Origin: Serinicoccus chungangensis
GTDB taxonomy: Bacteria; Actinomycetota; Actinomycetes; Actinomycetales; Dermatophilaceae
NCBI RefSeq assembly: GCF_006337125.1
Contig: NZ_CP040887.1
Location: 1,550,001-1,614,000 of the forward strand
Length of the DNA stretch: 64,000 nt
Direction of reading: 5' to 3'
Shown here: one piece after another, positions 1 through 7,194 of the stretch
Layout of the letters: every line of letters begins with the position of its first letter
How positions within the stretch are numbered: the stretch's first letter is position 1
Translations under genes and position numbers: made by a program
The notes under the pieces: generated by a model
The model's database searches: none
Told to the model about the DNA's origin: nothing
Seen by the model: only the letters and a program-made list of their open reading frames with translations

Positions 1-153
1 GTGCAGCAGCGGGTCGTCCTCCCGGTCCTGGACGACGGGACGGAAGACGCCGACCCGGCCGCCGAGGGCGCAGAGCTGGGCGAGGAGCCCGACCGCCACC
101 GCCGACTTGCCGGAGCGGGGCTCGGCGGACGCGACATACAGGGAGGTGCTCAC
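1..153 (-). CDS. pta: Phosphate acetyltransferase, N-terminal fragment (runs off the window)
   Basis: The reverse strand from a GTG at 153 encodes 51 residues up to the window edge. They begin STSLYVASAEPRSGKSAVAV, a P-loop-like segment typical of the BioD-like N-terminal domain of long actinobacterial and enterobacterial Pta proteins. Pta converts acetyl-CoA and phosphate to acetyl phosphate in the cytoplasm and works with acetate kinase. Only the amino end is visible, so the catalytic PTA_PTB domain cannot be checked. The gene is divergent from the aminotransferase at 188 with only 34 bases between the two starts, so the two promoters must overlap. Another DRTGG/BioD-like protein is the main alternative. 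Confidence 0.62.
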   Translation of the reverse strand, partial: MSTSLYVASAEPRSGKSAVAVGLLAQLCALGGRVGVFRPVVQDREDDPLLH

Positions 154-175
154 GGGTCCCACGATAGTCACGCCT

Positions 176-181
176 TACGCT
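176..181 (+). promoter_or_regulatory. Candidate -10 element of a leaderless promoter
   Basis: TACGCT lies exactly 6 bases before the ATG at 188. Transcription starting about 7 bases after a -10 box would begin on the start codon itself, giving a leaderless mRNA. No convincing -35 hexamer or Shine-Dalgarno sequence is visible. Confidence 0.4.
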
Positions 182-187
182 GCGTCC

Positions 188-1123
188 ATGGACACGTCGA
201 GCTCGCTGACCGCTGCCGGTGGACTCTCCGCGGTGCGGGTGTGGGTGGACGGGGCGCTGGTCGGGCCGCAGGGCTCGGTGCGCGCGCTCGACCACGGGAT
301 CACCGTCGGCGACGGGGTCTTCGAGACGTGCAAGGTGGTCGACGGCGAGGTCTTCGCGCTCACGCGGCACCACGACCGGATGGACCGCTCGCTCGCAGCG
401 CTCGGACTCGAGCCGCTGGACCGGGACCGGGTGGGGGAGGGCATCGCCGCCGTGCTCGCGCAGGGAGGTATGCCGTTCGGCCGCCTGCGCTACACCGTCA
501 CCGCCGGGCTCGGACCGCTCGGGAGCGACCGGGTCGAGGGCGCGGCGACGTATGTCGTGACCGCGGTCGACCAGGAGCCGCTCGGCCCGACGACCTCGGC
601 GCTCGTGGTGCCCTGGGTCCGCAACGAGCGGGGGGCGCTGACCGGGGTGAAGTCGACGTCCTACGCGGAGAACGTCGTCGCCCTCGCGGCGGCCAAGGCG
701 CGCGGGCACTCCGAGGCGATCCTGGCCAACACCGCCGGGATGCTCTGCGAGGGGACCGGCACCAACGTCTTCGTCGTGACCGACGGGACGGTGCGCACCC
801 CGGACCTCGGGTCCGGGCCGCTGGCCGGGGTCACCCGGGGGCTCGTGGTCGAGTGGCTGCGTGAGGACGGGATCGAGGTGGTGGAGGAGCCGCTGCCGCT
901 GTCGGTGCTCGCGGAGGCCGACGAGATCTGGCTCTCGAGCAGCATCCGCGACATCACCGCCCTGCACCGGCTGGACGTCCACGACCCGGTGCTCCTCACC
1001 AACGGCGAGGAGCTGGCGGTGCCTGACCTGGCGCCGCGGGACCTGGGGGAGGAGCCCGGCCCGGTGGCCCGGCGGGCCCGGCAGATCTTCGCCGAGCGGG
1101 CCGCCCGGACGCTGGATCCTTGA
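188..1123 (+). CDS. Class IV aminotransferase (aminodeoxychorismate lyase / branched-chain aminotransferase type)
   Basis: This 311-residue PLP enzyme of fold type IV shows the expected marks: an RALDHGITVGDGVFET segment near residues 33-50, the Schiff-base lysine in GVKSTSYAEN (about Lys155) and the cofactor-binding EGTGTNVF loop near residue 190. Members include aminodeoxychorismate lyase (folate synthesis) and branched-chain or D-amino acid aminotransferases; sequence alone does not separate them. The frame is open further upstream to 107, but I chose ATG 188 because a -10-like box sits 6 bases before it and the family N-terminus starts close to here. The gene is followed by the promoter region of a secreted protease. 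Confidence 0.85.
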   Translation: MDTSSSLTAAGGLSAVRVWVDGALVGPQGSVRALDHGITVGDGVFETCKVVDGEVFALTRHHDRMDRSLAALGLEPLDRDRVGEGIAAVLAQGGMPFGRLRYTVTAGLGPLGSDRVEGAATYVVTAVDQEPLGPTTSALVVPWVRNERGALTGVKSTSYAENVVALAAAKARGHSEAILANTAGMLCEGTGTNVFVVTDGTVRTPDLGSGPLAGVTRGLVVEWLREDGIEVVEEPLPLSVLAEADEIWLSSSIRDITALHRLDVHDPVLLTNGEELAVPDLAPRDLGEEPGPVARRARQIFAERAARTLDP

Positions 1124-1147
1124 CCCAAACTTTGCCCAGGCTTGACC

Positions 1148-1161
1148 TGTAAGCCCTTACA
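1148..1161. promoter_or_regulatory. Inverted repeat TGTAAG-CC-CTTACA in the protease promoter region
   Basis: Two perfect 6-bp arms are separated by CC. TTACAT inside the right arm (1157-1162) could serve as a -35 box, with TATGGT at 1181-1186 as the -10 box at a spacing of about 18. The repeat would then sit on the promoter of the serine protease at 1238, as a repressor or activator site would. The regulator is unknown. Confidence 0.4.
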
Positions 1162-1237
1162 TGGGTGGCGCGACGAGGGCTATGGTCGAGAGAGGACGCC
1201 AACGACGGCGTCTGTCCCTCGCTCGAGGAGTTGACGA

Positions 1238-2149
1238 ATGCGTCCTGCTGGAATGCGTGCCCTGGCCCTGGTCGGATCTGGTGTCGTGGCCCTGTCCATG
1301 ATCGGTGCCACCGGCGTCGGAGCCTCTCCCGGCCACGGTGAGGGCAACGGCCAGGACCAGGCCGTCGCGAAGCACTCCGCCGCCACCACCAAGCAGGCGC
1401 AGGCCGAGGTCCGCGCCTACTGGACGAAGGAGCGGATGAACAACGCCATCCCCCGTGAGATGGCCAAGCCGGACGGCAAGGGCAAGCCCGGCGGCTCGGC
1501 GGGCTCGGCGAAGGCGGTCCAGGTGCCGGCGCAGGCCGAGCTGGGCAAGGTCTTCTTCACCCTCGGCGGCTCCAACTATTTGTGCTCGGGCACGGCGACG
1601 GACAGCGTCAACGGCGACGTCGTCACCACGGCCGGCCACTGCCTCAACGAGGGTCCGGGCGCCTACGCCACGAACTTCGCGTTCGTCCCGGCCTACGACA
1701 ACGGCGACCGGCCCTACGGCACCTGGGTCGCCGAGTCGCTCTACGCCCCCGCCTCGTGGGTCAACAGCGGCTTCAACCACGACGTGGGCTTCGCCGTCAT
1801 GGCCGAGCAGGGTGGGCAGAGCCTCACCGACGTCACCGGTGACTACCCGATCGGGTTCAACCTGGGCTACGGGCTCAGCTTCGACGCCTTCGGCTACCCG
1901 GCCGCCACGCCCTACGACGGCCAGGAGCTGTGGCGCTGCTCCGGCGTGGCGGGGCAGGACACCCGGGGCACCACCGACCACCGCCTCCCGTGCTCGATGA
2001 CCGGCGGCTCCAGCGGTGGCGGTTGGATCACCGGTGGCGTGCTGAACTCGGTGAACTCCTTCGGCTACCGCGGGGAGAAGGACGTCATGTACGGCCCCTA
2101 CTTCGGTGACGTGGAGCAGCAGGTCTACACCACCGCCAGCACCAGCTGA
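1238..2149 (+). CDS. Secreted trypsin-fold serine protease (S1/V8-like)
   Basis: The 303-residue protein starts with a typical Sec signal peptide (charged MRPAGMR, hydrophobic core, probable cleavage after GVGA near residue 29), so it is exported. The catalytic triad can be read directly: His134 in TTAGHC, Asp182 in NHDVGF and Ser259 in GGSSGGGW. The last replaces the classical GDSGGP, as often seen in glutamyl-endopeptidase-like S1B relatives. Residues 30-105 are a low-complexity, charged stretch that may be a propeptide. A GAGG ribosome site precedes ATG 1238. A strong hairpin follows the stop codon. Substrate and role (nutrition or surface maturation) are not evident. Confidence 0.88.
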   Translation: MRPAGMRALALVGSGVVALSMIGATGVGASPGHGEGNGQDQAVAKHSAATTKQAQAEVRAYWTKERMNNAIPREMAKPDGKGKPGGSAGSAKAVQVPAQAELGKVFFTLGGSNYLCSGTATDSVNGDVVTTAGHCLNEGPGAYATNFAFVPAYDNGDRPYGTWVAESLYAPASWVNSGFNHDVGFAVMAEQGGQSLTDVTGDYPIGFNLGYGLSFDAFGYPAATPYDGQELWRCSGVAGQDTRGTTDHRLPCSMTGGSSGGGWITGGVLNSVNSFGYRGEKDVMYGPYFGDVEQQVYTTASTS

Positions 2150-2164
2150 GGCGATTTCGCCGCT

Positions 2165-2200
2165 CGGGCACGGGGAGGCTAGACTGCCTCCTCGTGCCCG
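2165..2200 (+). terminator. Hairpin terminator after the protease gene
   Basis: Two 15-base arms (2165-2179 and 2186-2200) pair with a single G-T wobble around the 6-base loop TAGACT. There is no clear T-run, as is common in GC-rich actinobacteria. The loop sequence itself resembles a -10 box and could help start the tRNA transcript at 2212. Confidence 0.6.
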
Positions 2201-2211
2201 AGGGCACGTCC

Positions 2212-2285
2212 GGACGTGTAGCTCAGTTGGTTAGAGCGTTCGCTTCACACGCGAGAGGTCAGGGGTTCGAGTCCCTTCACGTCCA
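2212..2285 (+). tRNA. tRNA-Val, anticodon CAC
   Basis: All four arms fold: acceptor GGACGTG with CACGTCC, D arm GCTC/GAGC, anticodon stem TTCGC/GCGAG with loop TTCACAC (anticodon CAC), and T arm AGGGG-TTCGAGT-CCCTT. The discriminator base is A and CCA is not encoded. It reads the valine codon GUG. Its 3' end borders a run of about 10 kb of foreign-looking DNA, which makes it a plausible integration site, although I found no second copy of its 3' end. Confidence 0.95.
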
Positions 2286-2615
2286 CTCGCATCGCAGGGC
2301 CCTCACCAGCGAAGACGCGGGTGGGGGCCTTCGCTTTGCGCGGAACGTGCATCTTGCGTGTATCTCGCTGACTTACGGGTCACTGGACCGAAGGTTCGGG
2401 GTCACCTCTCGGGCCACCTTGACGGGGGCTCGGTGTGGGGCGCCGCTGCAACGAGCCGGGACGTCGCAAGCTGTGTATCGGCCTCCGACCCTCAAAGGTG
2501 TCGATACCGGTAGCGACGAGGCCGCACACGACCTCGTAGTCCGCCGGCCGCGGCGACTGCCTAGGACGTGCCCCACCGGTGGCGTGGCGCCGCGCGAAGT
2601 TCTTGACGGACTCTT
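2286..2615. other. 330-bp spacer between tRNA-Val and the IS3 element; no convincing gene
   Basis: A weak hairpin with arms 2298-2307 and 2320-2329 may end the tRNA transcript. A minus-strand open frame (about 2380-2628) gives a proline/arginine-rich peptide that I do not recognise. Its start lies inside the IS end, so it is at best a remnant of an interrupted gene. Confidence 0.4.
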
Positions 2616-2640
2616 GGGACTGCTGCACGGATAGGTGACA
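2616..2640 (+). repeat. Left inverted repeat of the IS3 element
   Basis: This 25-bp sequence containing TGCTGCACGGATAGGTGACA matches the reverse complement of 3885-3909 at every position. Confidence 0.9.
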
Positions 2641-2675
2641 CCTGAGCTGCCTAGTCTTCGGGCTGGGCTGGAAGG

Positions 2676-2978
2676 ATGTTCACCGTGACCAAGCCCTACC
2701 CCCAGGAGTTCCGCGATGATGTCGTGCGGGTCGCTCGGAACCGTGAGCCAGGTGTCGGGCTCGACCAGATCGCGAAGGACTTCGGGATCCACTTCACAAC
2801 GCTGTATTCGTGGATGAAGAAGGCCGACGAGGATGACCAGGGTGGCCGGCCTGGTGCTGCGGTCGCCTCTGCTGAGCTGCGTGAGGCCAAGAGGCGGATC
2901 CGCCTTCTCGAGCAGGAGAACGAGGTCCTGCGCCGTGCTGCGGCCTATCTATCTCAGGCGAATCTGCCGGGGAAATGA
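2676..2978 (+). CDS. IS3-family transposase OrfA (helix-turn-helix)
   Basis: This 100-residue protein has an N-terminal helix-turn-helix (residues about 8-45, with DQIAKDFGIHFTTLYSWMKK) that binds the element ends. A leucine-rich coiled segment follows (about 70-95, RIRLLEQENEVLRRAAAYL) that in IS3 elements mediates oligomerisation. The stop TGA overlaps the OrfB start as ATGA, and OrfB lies in the -1 frame, the usual arrangement for making an OrfAB fusion by -1 frameshifting. I see no canonical A6G slippery site; the local sequence is GGGGAAATGA. Re-initiation at OrfB is an alternative. The start is ATG 2676; the frame is complete. Confidence 0.9.
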   Translation: MFTVTKPYPQEFRDDVVRVARNREPGVGLDQIAKDFGIHFTTLYSWMKKADEDDQGGRPGAAVASAELREAKRRIRLLEQENEVLRRAAAYLSQANLPGK

Positions 2979-3877
2979 TGTACCCGCTCGTCCGCGAGCT
3001 GGCCGTTGACGGGATCCCCGTCACGGTGACGTGCCGGGTGCTGAAGATCGCTCGCCAGCCCTACTACCGGTGGCTGGCGAGACCGGTCACCGACACCGCG
3101 CGCGGGCAGGCCTATCGCGCGAACGCCTTGTTCGACGCGCACCTGGATGACCCGGAGTTCGGGTACCGGTTCCTGGCCGATGAGGCCCGCGACGCCGGCC
3201 AGAGCATGAGCGAGCGGACGGCGTGGCGGTTGTGCTCGGACAACGGCTGGTGGTCAGCGTTCGGCAAGAAGCGCGGCAGGAACGGGAAGAAGCCCGTCCC
3301 GCCCGTTCATGAGGACCGGTGCGCTGTGACCGACAAGAATGGCCGGACCCGGCACGCGTTCACCGCCACGACGCCGAACGAGCTGTGGGTCGGGGACATC
3401 ACCGAACACTGGACTGGTGAAGGAAAGCTGTACGTCTGCGCGTTCAAGGACGTGTACTCCAACCGGATTGTGGGCTACTCCATCGACTCCCGCATGAAGT
3501 CCCGGATCGCGGTCGCCGCACTCAACAACGCCGTCGCCCGCCGCGGGAACGTCACCGGGTGCGTGGTCCACACGGATCGCGGATCTCAATTTCGTAGCAG
3601 GAAGTTCGTCCACGCTCTCAACCGCCACGACATGGTCGGGTCAATGGGCAGAGTCGGTGCCGCGGGTGACAACGCGGCCATGGAGTCCTTCTTCGCGCTG
3701 CTGCAGAAGAACGTGTTCGACCGCCGACAGTGGGTCACCCGGGACGACCTACGCATCGCGATCGTGACCTGGATCGAACGGACCTACCACCGACGCCGTC
3801 GACAGGACGCTCTCGGGCGATTGACCCCCATCGAGTTCGAGACCATCATGACCACACCAGCCGACCAGGCTGCCTGA
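2975..3877 (+). CDS. IS3-family transposase OrfB (DDE integrase domain)
   Basis: The 300-residue frame has an N-terminal HTH_21-like segment (about 45-105) and an rve integrase core. The three catalytic acids can be read: Asp in WVGDITEHW, Asp in VVHTDRGSQF and Glu in DNAAMESFFALL, each at conventional spacing, followed by the IS3-type tail RRRRQDALGRLTPIEFE. It joins DNA as part of the OrfAB transposase. Length and motifs are complete, so this copy may be functional. It overlaps OrfA by 4 bases and ends 8 bp before the right inverted repeat. Confidence 0.93.
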   Translation: MMYPLVRELAVDGIPVTVTCRVLKIARQPYYRWLARPVTDTARGQAYRANALFDAHLDDPEFGYRFLADEARDAGQSMSERTAWRLCSDNGWWSAFGKKRGRNGKKPVPPVHEDRCAVTDKNGRTRHAFTATTPNELWVGDITEHWTGEGKLYVCAFKDVYSNRIVGYSIDSRMKSRIAVAALNNAVARRGNVTGCVVHTDRGSQFRSRKFVHALNRHDMVGSMGRVGAAGDNAAMESFFALLQKNVFDRRQWVTRDDLRIAIVTWIERTYHRRRRQDALGRLTPIEFETIMTTPADQAA

Positions 3878-3884
3878 CCGAACC

Positions 3885-3909
3885 TGTCACCTATCCGTGC
3901 AGCAGTCCC
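3885..3909 (-). repeat. Right inverted repeat of the IS3 element
   Basis: Perfect 25-bp inverted match to 2616-2640. It closes the element just after the OrfB stop codon. Confidence 0.9.
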
Positions 3910-3952
3910 GAAGACGTCGTCGTACGCGGCAAATCCGGGCGGGTACGGCTGC

Positions 3953-4237
3953 TCAGTCCCGTTCGTCTCTGACGTCTGCGAAAGCGGAGACCTCCCACCG
4001 CAGGATGGCGACGACTTGGTCCGTCTCAAGGTGCCATCGGTGACGGGTCTCTGTGTCGTCCCATCCGCTTTCCGGCAGGTGGTGGGCCTCCCAGAATGCG
4101 TAGCAGGACTGAAGCCGCTCCGTGAGCTCTGATGACAATCCGTAGTCACTCGGTTCCATGGCGTACTTGTAGGTCCCGTCCTCCCACAGCGGCCACACGT
4201 GACCGTAGTCGAACATGAAGCGGACCACTCGAGCCAT
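3953..4237 (-). CDS. Small hypothetical protein (94 aa)
   Basis: The reverse-strand frame from ATG 4237 encodes a 94-residue soluble protein rich in Trp, Tyr and Glu (MARVVRFMFDYGHVWPLWED at the start). It has neither the skewed Arg/Pro composition of shadow frames nor any membrane segment. I do not recognise the family. It resembles short conserved hypotheticals found scattered in actinobacterial accessory regions. It lies 43 bp beyond the IS3 right end and points toward it, so its 3' flank is IS-disturbed but the frame is complete. Confidence 0.55.
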   Translation of the reverse strand: MARVVRFMFDYGHVWPLWEDGTYKYAMEPSDYGLSSELTERLQSCYAFWEAHHLPESGWDDTETRHRWHLETDQVVAILRWEVSAFADVRDERD

Positions 4238-4434
4238 GCCACATTGTCGCGCAAGGCGGCATGACAGTTAGCTGGCGGCGCGCCGCCGGGGTCTACTTGC
4301 AGCCCTTCTCGCCCTCTCGGGACGACCCGAATAGTGCCTTACCGACTGGTGGTCACGGTGCAGCAGGTCCGAGGTGTAGTCGAGCCTGCACGGCTAGGCT
4401 AGTCGTTTCGGGTTCCGTGGCAGCTGGTCTACCT

Positions 4435-5589
4435 TCAGACGCTGGAATCCCACATCGGGAACCGCTGCTTCAGGCGCTCAATGGTGTGGATCCACTTGGG
4501 GTCCTGCGGCTGAGCCACGATGTTCTGGTTCCCGAAGAGCCCGACTTCGTTAAAAGCCTCAGTTGCGACGGCCACCTTGTCCAGCCACTTGACACCGACG
4601 AAATGCTCGACCGCATCGCCTTCTTCCGGTCCGTGCCAGGTGTGATTCGTCACCTCGGAAAACCGTCTCTCCTCGCCGTCTAGTGAGACCTCGAAGGCGT
4701 CCAAGGGCACTGGGGGCGCAAGGACCTGGGCAACGCCCAGGTAGCCCGTTCCAGGCGCATGCACCCAAATCCGGCTACCGACCGGCAACCGGGACAAGCC
4801 GCCACTGAAAAGGCGACCAGTAGCGCTTCGACCCCCCGCGCTGACGAAGCCGTAATCGCGGGCCTCGTCCCAGGGGCGACCGCCATAGGCAACGTACCAC
4901 TCACCGTTCCATGTGACCTTGTTGCGGCGAATCTCTTGTTCTGCCTGCTCTTTGTTGCGGACACGCACCTGGTAGTCCTCGGCTCCCTTGAACGGGATGA
5001 CCTGCAGGAAATTGAGAAGTAGTCGGTCGTCCAGTTTGTGCACTGCGAGACGGATCGCAGTCATGTCGACGCCCTTGGCGCTGAGCCACATGATGGCCGA
5101 GGTGACCTCAAGTGAGAAGTCTTCGGAAACCAGAACGATGCGCACGTCGCGGCCAAACTCCTCCTCTGGGTCCTCCGCGTCGATGTGCTCAACGATGCGA
5201 TCTCGGGCGATGTCTATCGAGACTGCCTCGCCTGTCTGCGTGAGGAACTGAGCGAAGGCTCGTGCCGCCTGATCGAGCGTCAACGTCGACACCATCGCCG
5301 CGTACCGGACTGCCTGCAAGTCCATGTGCTCCCCGCTGGCCCCGCGCTTGAGCTCGATCACCACCAGGTTGCCTTGGCGATCGACACCAAGTAGGTCTAT
5401 CCGGCGCTTTGAGTCGGCCCAGTCTGCGAACTCCTCGGCAATGACTAGCAGGTCCCGCGTGCCGTCGATCTCATGCAGGTGTTGCCGCAGGTAGAGCTGC
5501 AGATCACGACGTTCCCACAGGTGCTCGTCAGCCAACGTCGTCTGATCGAGCTTGTGGAGCCCACCAGCTATTACTTCAAAGATCGGCAT
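4435..5589 (-). CDS. NucS-like PD-(D/E)XK nuclease-domain protein (DUF91 type)
   Basis: The 384-residue protein has an N-terminal PD-(D/E)XK core. The segment RRIDLLGVDRQGNLVVIELKRG (split here: RRIDLLGVD, then RQGNLVVIELKRG) supplies Asp65, Glu79 and Lys81, the catalytic pattern of the NucS/DUF91 superfamily. The following helices (about 85-190, with EHIDAEDPEEEF) are also seen in such proteins. Residues 200-384 form a second region of unknown fold with many Trp/Gly, perhaps a DNA- or modification-reading module. NucS itself makes mismatch-directed breaks in actinobacteria, but this longer island-borne relative more likely belongs to defence or mobile-element functions; that is inference. 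Start ATG 5589. Confidence 0.72.
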   Translation of the reverse strand: MPIFEVIAGGLHKLDQTTLADEHLWERRDLQLYLRQHLHEIDGTRDLLVIAEEFADWADSKRRIDLLGVDRQGNLVVIELKRGASGEHMDLQAVRYAAMVSTLTLDQAARAFAQFLTQTGEAVSIDIARDRIVEHIDAEDPEEEFGRDVRIVLVSEDFSLEVTSAIMWLSAKGVDMTAIRLAVHKLDDRLLLNFLQVIPFKGAEDYQVRVRNKEQAEQEIRRNKVTWNGEWYVAYGGRPWDEARDYGFVSAGGRSATGRLFSGGLSRLPVGSRIWVHAPGTGYLGVAQVLAPPVPLDAFEVSLDGEERRFSEVTNHTWHGPEEGDAVEHFVGVKWLDKVAVATEAFNEVGLFGNQNIVAQPQDPKWIHTIERLKQRFPMWDSSV

Positions 5590-5908
5590 GTGCAGTCCTC
5601 GATCGTCAGGGGCTAGACAATTGACGGTAGACCCCGAACGTACCCCTGATTCCCACCCCCAGCGCGTCTCGCCGCGGAAGGACGCGTTCAGGCGACAACT
5701 CGCAGGACCTACCAGCCGGACTAGCGTGCGACCACGCTCCTGGCGGCACTGGGAAAGGCTACTGTCGCCAAGCTGTCCAGCATTCCCATCTGATCTCTAG
5801 AAGTACCGCCCAGTGAACATCCCATCGGCCAAGGACTTGTCGATGGCCCCGCCTTGCGAACTTGTCAGCTGTCTCTAGGCGCCACCCAGTGTCGCCGTGT
5901 TCGACAAG
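5590..5908. other. 319-bp spacer, no gene seen
   Basis: Stop codons in all frames leave only short open stretches, and none gives a protein-like composition. The minus-strand promoter of the NucS-like gene should lie in the 5590-5660 part, but I cannot pick out a clear pair of hexamers. Confidence 0.4.
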
Positions 5909-6913
5909 CTAGTGCTGTCCGAGTGCGCCAGTACCGGGGTGGGCGTCCGGTCCCGGCACCCCCCCGACTGTTGACAACGCCCGGCGCAGCTGGGTCTGCC
6001 GGTCTAACAGCCAGCCCAGGTATTCCGCCCACCTGGCTTCAACAGTGACGTCGGCATCTGGGAGGTACTCGGCGACCCGGCAGGCCTTGCGGCCGGGTAG
6101 CGATTGCCAGTCGAGAGGTCCCCCGTACGCGGCCTCCACTTCCGAGCGCCGGTCCGACAATGCCTCAAACCGAGCTCTGTTGACGTCCGCGTCCGGGGAC
6201 TCGAACACCAACTCGCTGGATAAGCCCTGACGGGTGAAGGCGTTGTAGTAGGTGACGTGCGGTGTCCCTGCGGTCATCGTGAACCAGGAGTCCCGGGGTG
6301 GCCGGGTTGCCCTAGACCACCCTGACCGCTCGGATTGGACCATCTCGATCCAGCGTGCCCAGAAGGAGCGGTAGAGCACTTGCTTGCCGCTCGCCTCCCC
6401 CTGACCCGTGACGCTGCGCACGGTCTTCTCCCAGTCGTTGGGCTGGGCCACCAACCTGAAGGACGGGGCCGGGGCGGAGTCCCCGATGCGCACCACCCCC
6501 AACTCCACGGCAAAGAAGCGGGTGTCCTCATCGGTGCGTGTGTTCAACCAGTCGATGGCGGCGCGGTGTTCGGACCGGAAGGCAGCGGCGACCCACACAA
6601 TCGTCGTCGGGTCTGTGCCCGCTGCGTAAGTGAGGATCTGCCCGAGGTGTCCGTGGTCAGAGGTCTCGAGCTGGTTTTCGACGATCACCACGTCCCCTGT
6701 GCTTTCATCCCGCCCCATCAGATCGAGACTGAAGCCCCCGACCGGGTGCTCCGCCACGTCCAGTACCAGTTCCATACCGAGCAGGTCGCTCAGGACGTCG
6801 ACGTTGTCCAGCAACCAAGGGGTGAAACTGTGGGCCTCGTGGGGCCACACGTCCCGAGGGGGAACGCTGACCAACCGACCGAGCGCCGGGGGACTGGAAG
6901 CGACCATGTACAC
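5909..6913 (-). CDS. DUF4268 domain protein with a PD-(D/E)XK-like N-terminus
   Basis: This 334-residue protein has two parts. Residues about 25-150 resemble a restriction-endonuclease-like fold: FSLDLMGRDESTGDVVIVENQ contains Asp64 and Glu79, but the usual lysine of ExK is replaced (ENQ), as in other DUF4268 proteins. Residues about 170-310 match the DUF4268 pattern (SFWARWIEMVQ, a KAYYN-like YYNAFTRQGLSSELVF, then an FEAL...E helix). DUF4268 genes are frequent in defence and restriction neighbourhoods, but their activity is not established. Transcription is in the same direction as the NucS-like gene 319 bp downstream, so the two might act together. Start ATG 6913; a second ATG lies two codons later. 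Confidence 0.7.
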   Translation of the reverse strand: MYMVASSPPALGRLVSVPPRDVWPHEAHSFTPWLLDNVDVLSDLLGMELVLDVAEHPVGGFSLDLMGRDESTGDVVIVENQLETSDHGHLGQILTYAAGTDPTTIVWVAAAFRSEHRAAIDWLNTRTDEDTRFFAVELGVVRIGDSAPAPSFRLVAQPNDWEKTVRSVTGQGEASGKQVLYRSFWARWIEMVQSERSGWSRATRPPRDSWFTMTAGTPHVTYYNAFTRQGLSSELVFESPDADVNRARFEALSDRRSEVEAAYGGPLDWQSLPGRKACRVAEYLPDADVTVEARWAEYLGWLLDRQTQLRRALSTVGGVPGPDAHPGTGALGQH

Positions 6914-7194
6914 AACTTGTCAGGGAAGGCCTACTCGCGCCACCGCCGCCGAAGAGCGTGTCCACTTGCCCGGAGAACGACCGACCTCTGCCAGGGTGTC
7001 GCGTACCGGGCGTGATGGTGGCTCTCATTCCAGTAAGGGGCGGATGCGCCGACGGGTGATAAGCCCAGCCACCGAGTGACGTCCGACAGGACCACCCGTA
7101 GGGGCAGTTGGGGTCGTCGCCGCAGCGAGCGTGCTAGCTCAGCGCGGCCAAGGGGACGGTGGACCGCTGGGCTCGGAACTGGCAAAGTGCACTC

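Larger units (their letters stand above)
2616..3909 (+). mobile_element. IS3-family insertion sequence
   Basis: The element carries the two overlapping frames typical of IS3 (orfA 2676-2978, orfB 2975-3877) between perfect 25-bp inverted repeats at 2616-2640 and 3885-3909. The outer five bases, GGGAC and GTCCC, may be flanking DNA; the canonical TG...CA ends would be 2621 and 3904. No 3-5 bp direct target duplication is visible with either choice. The flanks are instead inverted copies of each other. Both frames are intact, so the element looks potentially active. Confidence 0.9.

Noticed and set aside
1..864. Long plus-strand open frame beginning at the window edge
   Set aside because: Its translation is Arg/Gly/Ala-rich shadow sequence, and the same DNA encodes a clear Pta start on the other strand and the aminotransferase in another frame.
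2194..2634. Open frame running through tRNA-Val
   Set aside because: It includes the entire tRNA and ends in the IS inverted repeat; not a gene.
4261..4683. A 140-codon plus-strand frame
   Set aside because: It overlaps the end of the NucS-like gene antisense, has no ribosome site and no recognisable composition.
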